In this document: in pieces, positions 44,632 to 54,500 of the stretch
Layout: every line of letters starts with the position of its first letter
Numbering within the stretch: the first letter of the stretch is position 1
Origin: Sphingorhabdus sp. EL138
Lineage (GTDB): Bacteria; Pseudomonadota; Alphaproteobacteria; Sphingomonadales; Sphingomonadaceae
DNA: 64,000 nt
NCBI RefSeq assembly: GCF_945882965.1
Contig: NZ_CAMCWY010000002.1
Span: 92,726-156,725, forward strand
Direction: 5' to 3'
Program-made: the position numbers and the translations under genes
The notes under the pieces: model-generated
The model's input: the letters and a program-made list of their open reading frames with translations, nothing else
Database searches by the model: none
What the model was told of the DNA's origin: nothing

Positions 44632-44984
44632 TGGAGATGGCAATGGGTAAAATGATCACGATCCCCCTTGATGAGTACAAGGCGCTAAAGCTGGCAGCTG
44701 AAGATTTGGCTGACCTCAGCGCCTATGACCGTGCCATGGCAGCGATTACGCGTGGCGATGATGAACTCATCCCTGCCGAATATGCCAAGCGCCTGATTGT
44801 CGGTGAAAGCCCTGTTCGTGTGTGGCGAGAATTTCGTGGTCTTACGCAGATGGCATTGTTCGAAACGTCAGGTGTAAATCGTGTTCAGATTGCTGATATC
44901 GAAGCTGGCCGGAAATCTGGTTCGGTTGAAACAATCCGAAAGCTAGCTGATGCACTTGGAGTGGCAATGGACGATCTGGTGTAA
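44628..44984 (+). CDS. XRE-family antitoxin
   Basis: A 118-residue protein. The C-terminal half is a Cro/CI-type helix-turn-helix (VWREFRGLTQMALFETSGVN, then RVQIADIEAGRKSGSVETIR and KLADALGVAMDDLV). The N-terminal half (ITIPLDEYKALKLAAEDLAD, SAYDRAMAAITRGDDELIPA) would wrap the toxin. It forms a pair with the RelE-like gene just upstream and probably represses the shared promoter by binding the palindrome at 44356. The ATG at 44628 overlaps the toxin stop; downstream in-frame ATGs (44631, 44637, 44643) are alternatives. Confidence 0.88.
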   Translation: MMEMAMGKMITIPLDEYKALKLAAEDLADLSAYDRAMAAITRGDDELIPAEYAKRLIVGESPVRVWREFRGLTQMALFETSGVNRVQIADIEAGRKSGSVETIRKLADALGVAMDDLV

Positions 44985-44994
44985 AAGCCGTTTA

Positions 44995-45213
44995 GCGCAG
45001 GTGCAGGCACTCAGCGGGCGCGTTATCAAAGCAGTCTCCCTGCCATTTGTAATGCCGAGGGGCGAAGTCATTATTGGGTGCCCTATCGGTGTTGTTACGA
45101 CGACGGGCTTTTCCTTGGAAATGGACAGTCTTGTAGAAGCAGGAGACCGCGCGTTGTACCTCTCGAAAAGGCGGCAGGCGCAAACTGCCGATAACGCGCG
45201 CGGGCGATCTTAA
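44995..45213 (+). pseudogene. Diguanylate cyclase (GGDEF) C-terminal remnant
   Basis: The frame reads GRVIKAVSLPFVMPRGEVII, GCPIGVVTTTGF, then VEAGDRALYLSKRR before a TAA at 45211-45213. This is the last third of a GGDEF domain (normally ...SIGVA... and ADxALYxAKxxGR). The nucleotide-binding GGDEF loop and the rest are missing, and the frame has no start after the antitoxin stop at 44984. It is therefore a decayed fragment. Confidence 0.6.
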
Positions 45214-45252
45214 ATGTTTAGTGGCCGCTGAGCGACGCAGGTGGCTCCAAGC

Positions 45253-45756
45253 CTAGTGCAGCGCCCGGCCCGCCGGAGCGGGGTCTAAATCAGCTTCAGT
45301 GAGCCACTCTGGAAAGGCGGACCGGGCCCACTTCATTGCCCTGTACTGCATGGCAAACACATCAAGCGTCGCCCGCAGGTTCGAATTTGACAAAAACATG
45401 CGCGCCTCCTGGCCGCCATGCCCCTTCAGCATCCAAAACATGGCGTTGCCCTGCAACTTGAACTGCATTGCGACACACAGCCAAGGCTGGACGCCATCAG
45501 AGACGCAAACCGGCGGGATGGGATTTGCCCGCCGCTCTTGGCGCAGGCGTTGTTGCGCGATGGGCAGCGCCAAATTGGCTGGGATTGGACCCGCCGCCAG
45601 TTTATAAGCCTCGTCTGCCATCTTGGGGATGGCCCGGTCCAGTAGGCGACGCGTGAGCATAATCGCCTGCGTCACTTCCTCTGTATTTCGCGCGTCCATT
45701 CGAAGGCGGTCTTCGTCAAAATCGGACACAAGCGTGAAGGTTCGGATGGCAAACAC
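45253..45756 (-). CDS. Hypothetical protein, 167 residues
   Basis: I do not recognise a family. The protein begins MFAIRTFTLVSDFDEDRLRM and has helical segments (TEEVTQAIMLTRRLLDRAIP), then a middle CVSDGVQPWLCVAMQFKLQG, FWMLKGHGGQEARMFLSN and a C-terminal MQYRAMKWARSAFPEWLTEA. There is no signal peptide or membrane segment. The amino-acid composition and continuous frame look natural. It stands alone between a GGDEF remnant and a gene-free stretch. Start ATG at 45756. Confidence 0.55.
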   Translation of the reverse strand: MFAIRTFTLVSDFDEDRLRMDARNTEEVTQAIMLTRRLLDRAIPKMADEAYKLAAGPIPANLALPIAQQRLRQERRANPIPPVCVSDGVQPWLCVAMQFKLQGNAMFWMLKGHGGQEARMFLSNSNLRATLDVFAMQYRAMKWARSAFPEWLTEADLDPAPAGRALH

Positions 45757-46352
45757 TACTGCACCTAAGGTTAGGGTAATCTATTCAAGGGGACTAACAT
45801 GCTCAGTCATATCGCGCAACTGTGCCGCGGGGGAAGGGGACGTAAACTAAGGGGCGCAACATTTTTTACTTAGCGTGCGCCCCCTACAAATAAATACAAA
45901 TTAGGCTCAGCAACTATAAAGTGCCGGCGTAAGTGGCGTGAGGATGACTGTGCCCTGCACCCCTCCGGCTCCAATGGCGATGCGGGCATCGCCCCGAGTG
46001 ACTTGGCTGACCGGGGCGCAGGTGCGCAAGGTCGAGGCCTACTCCCCATCGTCGCACGGCATTCCTCGCGCTGACGACCGCCGGATAATCGGCGCCACTA
46101 AGCCTGGACTTAAAAGTTGCGTGGGCGCAGGTTCAGTTGGCAGCCGAGGCAATATTTGGGCTGGCAATGCTGTCCGCGGCTAGCGCAGCCTGGGCCCGAG
46201 AGGCCCTCGCCACCGAGCCTGCCGCCGCCGCCGGCATCGCCGGCACTGCCCATAGCCGCAAGGAAAACCCCCTAGGACGCGCCAGTCAGCCTGCAGGCTT
46301 CTGGCAACCCGAAAGCTCGACGCGCGCAGGCCGACGTGACCCCCACTCCAGT
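45757..46352. other. Gene-free GC-rich stretch
   Basis: About 600 bases. Two open frames on the plus strand (45938-46183 and 46137-46481) have compositions typical of random GC-rich DNA and no domain, so they are not called. No insertion-sequence motif was found. Confidence 0.4.
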
Positions 46353-46382
46353 AAAAGGCGAGTGGCCACCTGGCCTAACGCC
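46353..46382 (-). terminator. Possible intrinsic terminator after the ion-channel gene
   Basis: Read on the minus strand: GGCG-tta-GGCC-aggt-GGCC-act-CGCC followed by TTTTAC, directly after the stop codon at 46387. The stem has a 3-base internal loop and the T-run is short, so confidence is moderate. Confidence 0.5.
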
Positions 46383-46386
46383 CTAA

Positions 46387-47415
46387 TCAGTTTTGCCCGC
46401 CGAATGACACAACTGCAGCCACCGCAGCGGCAAACACCACCAGTTGGGCTACAAACAGGAACTTGTCAGTCTTGTGAATAGCCTTGAAGCGTGGGGCATT
46501 CTCATCTTCGATCTGGCTCACGGCCTTGTAGGCATAAATAGACCGGACGAGCGTGAAGACAATCAGTGCATAGGCCACGAGGTAGATTTGATCCATGAGT
46601 ATCAAGTAACCTAGTTCGGGCAGGTCATCGGCGTAGCTCTTCTGTAAGAAAATGGCTGTCAGCAGGGCGCCCGCCGGCAACCCTGTGCGCACGTCAAGCT
46701 CATTCGGCTTAATATTTAACGCGGCCAGGGCGGCAATCAGTACAATGAACAGCGGCATCAACAGCGCCCAATAGAAAAAACTGATGGGTCGAGAGATTTC
46801 AAGATTGAACGCCAAGGCGGAGTAAACCGCGGGCGTGCCCTCCTCGCCAAATTGCGAGCCATAGTCGTGGGCGTACGTCTTTGCAGTCCACCCATTTAAG
46901 ATCCAGCCCGGTATATCGAGGCTATCCCCAATGCCGGAATTTTTTTTATCAATTTGGTATGAAACGACTTCGACGCCGTTTGTGGTGTCTTCAACCATGA
47001 TACTTAATTTTTGGCGATCCAGCGGAAAATCAACCAGCGAGAAGGGTTGCACGAAGCGTCCCTCTACTCGCACTATTTGATACTGGGATCCGTCGGCAAG
47101 CAGCTTTGGCTCTTCGAGTAACGGCTCCTGCTGCTTACCCCACTCCTCAACCATATTCGTGAATTCAAGCGTCTCGGTAGGATCGATGTCGCCCTTCCAT
47201 CTAAACCACACGTAAGTGTCAACGTAATAGGTGTTGCTGGACATATCCAACTGGTAAACCGAGACAGGATAGAACCCGACCGTCACTACCTGCGCAGTCG
47301 AAGGCGGAGACTTCACCTCGACATAACTGCCCTTTTTACCGTCACTGGCGAATGCAGAAAAGCTGATTGATAGCGCCGCCCACAGAGCTAACAAAATCTT
47401 AAAAATGCTTTTCAT
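46387..47415 (-). CDS. Prokaryotic pentameric ligand-gated ion channel (Cys-loop receptor homologue)
   Basis: A 342-residue membrane protein: signal peptide (KILLALWAALSISFSAFA) and an extracellular beta-sandwich domain (about 25-210). The domain contains YYVDTYVWFRWKGDIDP and FSLVDFPLDRQKLSIMVED, the 'Pro-loop' equivalent without the two cysteines, as in GLIC and ELIC. Four membrane helices follow: ISFFYWALLMPLFIVLIAAL (M1), LPAGALLTAIFLQKSYAD (M2, pore), LGYLILMDQIYLVAYALIVF (M3) and FLFVAQLVVFAAAVAAVVSF (M4). Five subunits would form a cation or anion pore gated by an unknown ligand or protons. It stands alone with a terminator behind it. Confidence 0.88.
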   Translation of the reverse strand: MKSIFKILLALWAALSISFSAFASDGKKGSYVEVKSPPSTAQVVTVGFYPVSVYQLDMSSNTYYVDTYVWFRWKGDIDPTETLEFTNMVEEWGKQQEPLLEEPKLLADGSQYQIVRVEGRFVQPFSLVDFPLDRQKLSIMVEDTTNGVEVVSYQIDKKNSGIGDSLDIPGWILNGWTAKTYAHDYGSQFGEEGTPAVYSALAFNLEISRPISFFYWALLMPLFIVLIAALAALNIKPNELDVRTGLPAGALLTAIFLQKSYADDLPELGYLILMDQIYLVAYALIVFTLVRSIYAYKAVSQIEDENAPRFKAIHKTDKFLFVAQLVVFAAAVAAVVSFGGQN

Positions 47416-48435
47416 CTTCCCTCACCCACATTAAATTAACTGACGTCGGCTCTAGTTGTTCTCTGGCTGTGGTTCAAGGGCATTCTTAAAATCTACATGG
47501 CCCGTTGAGGCAGGGGGCAGGGTAGCCTGCGGCCGGAGCAAATAATGTATCCCTGATTTACCGTAATGCCATATCCACCGACACGCAGCCGCGAAAACAA
47601 GCCGCCTCACAATGCGCGCCCTAAGCCTATGTTTGCGGGGCCTGATATCGCCAGGATAGGCAAGCTAAGCCGAGGCATTGGAAAAATCTTGTCTGGCGGC
47701 AAGCGGATACGCCCGGGTATTACCGCCAACGCAGTCAAGTGTCATCCAAATAAAATAGAAAACCTTCCCGCAGCGACCAACCCGCCCCGCCAGCAAAACA
47801 GGCAGCCACCCCGAGACCCACGCAAGTGGCAGCCAACACCTCAGGATATTAGGTCCATTTTGAGAGAAACTCATTTGAGGTTCAACCGCCGGCAGGGAGG
47901 CTTTGATGGCCGCGGCCACTCTGCATGCCAAATTGCCTGCCTGCGTTTCAGGTGGCAGGGAAGCCATTTTACCGCACCAAAACTGCGCCAAAGTGGTCAG
48001 GCAGCCCCGCGTGCGTGCGATAATGAGGGGCGCGACAGTGAAGAGAATGCGTCCACTATCTTCCACAGGCGCGCGTAATTTGAAGTACAGCCGGGCCTAG
48101 AGGTGCCACCATCAACGCAGGCAAAGTCATCAGGATTGTTTACAGAGGCGCTTGCATTCTAGGCATCGCCACGCGGGCTGGTAGGTTGCAGCAATGAGAT
48201 GCTCGCACCTGCGCATTGGCTGGCAGGGTGCCAAATGTGCCGACGGCGGGCAGCCTCTCAGGCCATGGAAGGCTCCACCCACATCCCGGTCGCGTTCGCC
48301 TCGGCCTTGCCGCACGCCGACCCGCTCCGCGTAATCGCTCACGCACTCAATAACCTGCCCCGACGTAGCCGGTGTGGCAGCGCCGCAACGTTGTTGACTG
48401 GGGTTGCATAAAAAATATGCAAACAAAAAAGATGC
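47416..48435. other. Long gene-free region before the giant surface protein
   Basis: About 1 kb. Opposite-strand open frames (47566-48078 plus, 47665-48066 minus) lack domains and look like chance frames. The last 130 bases before 48544 become AT-richer (AAAAATATGCAAACAAAAAAG near 48410) and probably hold the promoter of the giant gene; exact boxes cannot be assigned. Confidence 0.45.
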
Positions 48436-48543
48436 TTGCAAAGAATAAAACACAACTCTAATGACGTCCTCGATGGGGGCATAATAAAATCCCCGAAATT
48501 GGCCTCGCCGGCCGGTCTACAGTGTTTTACAATGGAGAAAGTT

Positions 48544-51500
48544 ATGTCCAAGAAACTGCCCGAAGCTGGTGTTGCAAGCGCCGAAACTAATCCTCTGGCG
48601 TCTGCAGAGGCGGTAGCCGTGTCTGCAAAGTCACAGCTTACGAACGCAAAATCTGCAAAGTCTTATGCCAAGAAATCAGCCAAGATCAAGGCTGAGGCAG
48701 ATCGCGACGAGGGCCAGGGCGTTGGTTTCGAGGGCAAGTTATCAAACGATGAGCAGTCGGCTGCGAAGTCTGACGGCTCCGTCAAGCTGGCGATGGCAGA
48801 CAGTTCTGTGATGTCGGACGCTGGAGTTGGCGCGGGTACTGCTAGCGTGGGCGGTCAGGACGCATCTGCAGGCGGGGGCTCTGCGGCGCCGGCGGCCTCG
48901 TCGGGCGGCAGCAGCTCGCTGCCCCTAATCTTGGGCGGCCTTGCCATCGCTGGCGGCGCTGGTGCGCTTGCCGGTGGCGGCGGCAGCAAGAGCAAGGACG
49001 TTGTAGTCACGCCAGTCTTCACTGTGGCCGCAGACAAGACGTCTGCCAACGAGGGCGACACGATCCGCTTCACTGTCAGTGGCCTTGGCACGAAGTCGGG
49101 TGACACGGTAAGCTATCAAATTTCCGGCATTTCGGCCGAGGATCTTGCCTCCGGCAGCCTCACCGGCTCGGTGGTGCTTGACGCCAGCGGCCGAGGCTTC
49201 GTGGATGTCTCGCTCAAGGCAGACGCGCGGACTGAGGGTTCGGAAACCTTGCGCTTCGAACTGGGCAGCACTAGCTCGGTCAGCGTGGCCGTTGCCGACA
49301 CGTCAATTAACCCAGTCTATACCCTGACTTCGGATAAGCCGAACGCCAATGAGGGTGACACCGTCCGGTTTACGCTAAGGGGCAGTGTGGATGCCAAGCC
49401 AGGCGACACCGTCACTTATGTGATTTCAGGCATTGCGGCGGAAGATCTGGCGTCGGGCAGCCTGACTGGCTCCTTTGTTCTCGGCCAGGACCGTGGGGCA
49501 TTTGTCGACATTTCGCTGGCGGCGGATGCGAAGACTGAGGCTCTTGAAACTCTTGTCATGACTGTAAGCACCGGCGGTTCGACCAGCGTGGCCGTTGCCG
49601 ACACGTCGAAGGATCCGACTGTCGCCTTCACAGCAGACACCGATCTGCTGATTGGCGAGAGGGCCGGCTCTTCCGACGACAATGAATATGTCGGCCGCGT
49701 GGGTTCGACCTTCTTCGCGACTGGCAGTGCCACGACCTTTGCGTCGGGCGACCAGGTTGACGGTGGCGGCGGTGTGAACACGCTGGACTTGTTCATGGAT
49801 CCGTCCGGCATTGCCGACGGCACCACGGTGACCAATATGCAGGTGCTGAACCTGCGCCTGAACGCGGCGTCGAGCGATGGCCTGGCCAGTGAGCTTTACC
49901 TGACGCAGTGGGATAGCTCGCTGCAGCAGATCAACATCAATAGCAACAAGAGCGACCTCGTCCTGCGTGACCAGCAGGTGATCGCGCCGGTCTCGATCGT
50001 GGATCGCAGCACGGCGGCGTTCAGCTCGTCCTACACATTTAATTATGCGGCCGGCGTGCTCGACGGCGCGTCCAATGCGCTGGCGTTCACCATCGACAAT
50101 GTGAACGGCCTTGGCGGTTCCGACGTCAATATCGATGACGGCATGGAGACCGTCTCGTTCGCGGTTGCCGATCGCCTTGACGCTCAATATGCCAGCAACA
50201 TCAATTTGAACGCAGACGACGTCACGTCGATTGTGGTCACGCAGGGCCGCGCAGGCCAGACGTTCACCATGGACGCTGACGTGTTCTCGGGCGAAGACGG
50301 CGGCGCGTCGTTCGTGTCGACCGCGTTTGCTGGCGACATGGACCTCACCAGCGGCGATCTCGAAACCGTCGCGCTTGGCGTGGGTGACGACACCCTCGTC
50401 ATCAATAATCGTGGCGGCGAAGGCTCCAGCTACAATCTGGGCGCGGGCGACAACAGCATGGAGCTGAACAGCAACCTTGCCGGTTCGATCACCGCACTGG
50501 GCGGCAGTGACGAAGTGACAGTCGGCGGTGACGTGGAAGCCACGGGCATCATCAACGTCGGGAATGGTAACAACACTGTAACAGTCGAGGGCATTGTGGA
50601 CGGCCAAGTGGTTGCCGGCACAGGCAATGACACGATTGATGCCTCCGACACTTCATCGGACAGTTTGATCAATGCCGGCAATGGCGACAACGACGTGGCT
50701 ATTGGGGAGGGCCACGCTGGCGAGATCGTCACCGGCACTGGCGATGATTTGGTCACCGTTGGTTTTCAGACGGCCAGCGGCAGCGTGATCAACGTGGGCG
50801 GCGGTGACAACAAAATCACCATCGACGATGATCATTTTGGCTCGGTCATTGCCGGTGCAGGCAATGATGAGATGACGGTTGGCGACGATCTTGACGAAGG
50901 AAGCAGCACCAACCTGGGTGAGGGCGACAACGTTCTCACCGTCAGTGATGACCTCTATGACGCCACTGTTGTCGTCGGTGACGGCGACAACCGCATCGTC
51001 ATCGGCGGCGAGCTGGATGCGGACGGCGAAATTGTTGTCGGTGAAGATCATGACGGCGTTTACGGCAGCAGCATCACGCTGGGTGACGGGACCAACCGCG
51101 TCGATATCCTCGGCATTATGGACGACAGCGACGTCACGTTTGGCGATGGCGATGGCAATGTGCTCAACGTTGGCGACGATGTCGATGCATCAGTGCCTGG
51201 CACCATCACTTTCGGCGGTGGTGATGCCAACGAACTGAACATCGGTGGATCGCTGATCGGTGATGCAGTGGTGTTCGGAAATGGCGCGAGCAACAGCGTC
51301 ACCATCGGTGGCGATGTCACGGACGGCGCTAGCATCCAGCTTGGCAATGGCGGCAACACCATCGACATCGAGGGTAATACCCGCTATTCCAGCATCACTC
51401 TTGGCACCGGCAGCGATACGCTGACGGCCGACAGTGGCATATTCACCTCCACCGTCAACATGGGCGGCGGTGCGGATACGCTGAACCTTGGTAATGGCAA

Positions 51501-54500
51501 TGAAGATGTTGGCGTCGGATACTGGTTCCCCGATGACGCCGAGAAGTCCGTCATCGACATGGGGTCGGGCAATGACGTCGTGAACATCCGGTCCGACGGC
51601 GGCAATCTTGACGACGCTTTCGGCTATATCTACTCCGGCGGCTTCGTGCAGGGCGGCATTGGCACCGACAAGATGGTGTTCACCGCCGAGACTAGCGCCC
51701 GCCTGATCGGCCGTGACATCAACCAACTCGTCACCGTGGATTACAGCGAAGTATTGTTCGAGTTGGGCCAAGTTATCACGGTTACCTTCGCGCGCGGAGA
51801 TGAAACGTTCGAGGTTGACTACACGGTTGTTCAAGGCGACTTCACCCAGGGCCCCGAGGGCTTGGCCGAGAAGGTGGCTGAAAGCATTGCCGACCAGCTC
51901 AATGACGATGACGCATTTGATGCGCTGTTCACGGCCACGGCCGTAGATGGTGTGGTCACCATCGAGAGCGACGAGCCGCTGGAGGATTTTGTCCTCGGCA
52001 GCAGCGTGGGCGACGTTGAGGTGGTGCAGCTTTCCGACGCGGAAATCACCAGCGTCGAGACACTCGATTTGGTGGCAGTCAACAGCGACGGTGATGATGA
52101 CATCACCATTAATGCCGATTTTGAACTGATTGAGGGCACCAACACCGTAAACCTGATCAGTCAGGTTGAGCGCATTGAGGCCGTTGATGACGAGGGCCTG
52201 AATGGCGAATACACCGTGTTCGGTGAAGATGGCCCGACCACCTTCGAATTGGATGAACTGAATGGCGGCGAGGCCATAACGGTGAGCGGCCACGAGACCA
52301 GCGCCACGGGCAACAGCCAGGTGTCGCGCATCTTTGTCGACACCGACAATGACGATCACGTGGTGGGTGATACGCTCAGCGTGACCATCAATGACGTCAC
52401 CGTCAATTATGTCGTTACGGCGGCTGATCTGAATGCAGCAACCGGCCTGGCGGATGCGAACAAGATCGCCGCCAGCCTTGCTACGGCCATTACGGCTGCC
52501 GCCACGGCTGCCGGCCTGTCGGTTTCGGTTGACGCCGGAGTTCCCACAAGCGGCCCAGAGGTTCCGCGGATCACCCTGATCGGCCAGCCTGGCGTTAGCT
52601 TCGATCTAGAAGTTGAGCACACGCGCTTTGGGGCGTCAATAATCGACAGCCTGACTGAAGAAGATCAAAACACCTTCAACATCGCTGACAAAATGGGCGA
52701 CCTGCGTGTCGGCGACGTGATCACCATCACCGTTGGTGATGATGAGGCAACCTACACGGTCACCGCGGAGGATTGCGAGCGCCTGGAAGCCGATGCCATC
52801 GTCGCGTCCTTTAAGGCCGCCGAGATTGGCCTTGACGGTGACTGGGGCGTGCTGACCAGCGAGGATGATGCCACGCTGACGGTGACGCGCGTGATCGACC
52901 TTGTGGAAGAAGAGCGCGATGGTGATCAGACTACGTCTGTACTCGTGCAGGCGGCGAGCGACACCGACGACGGCGATGCCGACGTCGTCATCGCAGCCAC
53001 GCTGGCGGATGACGCTACCGACACGACAATGGATCTGACCGTCGACGGAGAGGGTGACTTCGATCTGGCCATCTTGGGCGGGGAAGATGCGGGCTTCAAC
53101 GACCTGGAGTTGACCCTTGGGGACAGCCATGATCACACCATTGACACCGGCGGGATTGGTCGCGGTGAGGTCAGTCCGATCATCCAGATTTTCTTGGGGC
53201 TGGTTCAGGAAGAGGATGTTGGCTTCGTTCCGGAAGCTTTGGATCTTACCTTCCTTGACGGCACCATTATCCGGATCACAGATGCAGGCACAGACAGCGG
53301 GTTCTTTGGTATCGGTGGCGAAGACAGCACGTTCGAGATCTCGACAGATAATGGGTTGACGTTTGAACCTTCAACTTCCGAGGAGTTGAGCGGTTTCGAC
53401 GAGCTCGACATCGAAGCGCTAACCTTTTACTCCGGTGAGCCCGGCTCGGTCGGCGTGGACGAGTTCGTCGTCGGCTCGAGCGACGTGACTTTCGGCAACT
53501 TCCGCGACAGCATTACGGTAAGTGACGAGAGTGGCGTGAACACCACCGGCTCCGATATCGTGCTGGAAAATGTTCTGGCGCACACGGTGACGTCGACCTC
53601 CAAGGCCAACATCACCATTGATCAGTACGCCACACGTGACGGCGGCGGGTTCTTCTTTGGCGGCGAGGACCAGCTGGAGGGCGATGACATTACCGTCACC
53701 ACCGGCACTGGCGATGATCACCTGATCACGCTGGCGCAGTCGGCCCTCACGGACGGCAGCTCCATCGACTTGGGCTCTGGCGTCAACACGCTCAGCCTAG
53801 GCTTCGGCAGTGGTGTGACGGTGGGTGATGGTGTGAGCCTAGACTTCGGGTCGATTGACTATTCTGGCGGCCTCGCTGTGTTCGAACTGTTGAACGATTT
53901 GGACGACGCGGGCGACAAGGAACTCGTCATGCCGGGCGGCGTTGATGATGTTAAAGAGCTGAAGGTTCAAGACTTCAATCTTGTAGGCGGCCTTACAATC
54001 ATTGGCGCTGACAACGATTTCACCATCAGCTCGACCGATGATTTCGAGGTGTTCGGCGCGCTGACCATTCAGAACGCGGCGGGTGTAGACATCACTGGCG
54101 ATTTGCTGGTGCAATCCGACGATCAAATCCATATCGAGATCGGCAACGCCCGCCTGGCCTCCATCACAGCACATGCTGATGACGATAACGAGGTGCATAT
54201 CGACGGCAACGACGGTGGCGATTTCATTGTTGGCGATGTGTTGCTGAGCAGCGCCACCGACGATGCGGATTTTGAAATCAACGAAAACACTGATACTAGT
54301 GTGTTCCTTGGAGATTTGACCGTCACTGGCGAAGACGCTGATCTTGAAATCAACGACAACGCCGAACTGACCGCGACGTTTGGAGATGTGGTTCTGCTTG
54401 GCGGTCTTGATGCGGATGTGTTTATTGAAGGCAATGAGGACAGCAGCATTACCTTGGGCAGCGTTTCGGTGACCACGGATGATGCAAACAGCTCAAGCGC

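Noticed and set aside
45938..46481. Two overlapping plus-strand frames between the unknown protein and the ion channel
   Set aside because: No ribosome-binding site or family features, and the second overlaps the end of the ion-channel gene on the other strand.
47566..48078. A 170-codon open frame before the giant gene
   Set aside because: Proline- and arginine-rich composition typical of chance frames in GC-rich DNA; an equally long frame runs on the opposite strand.
49426..50607. A 393-codon minus-strand frame within the giant gene
   Set aside because: It mirrors the repetitive GC-rich coding sequence of the plus strand and shows no domain; a shadow frame.
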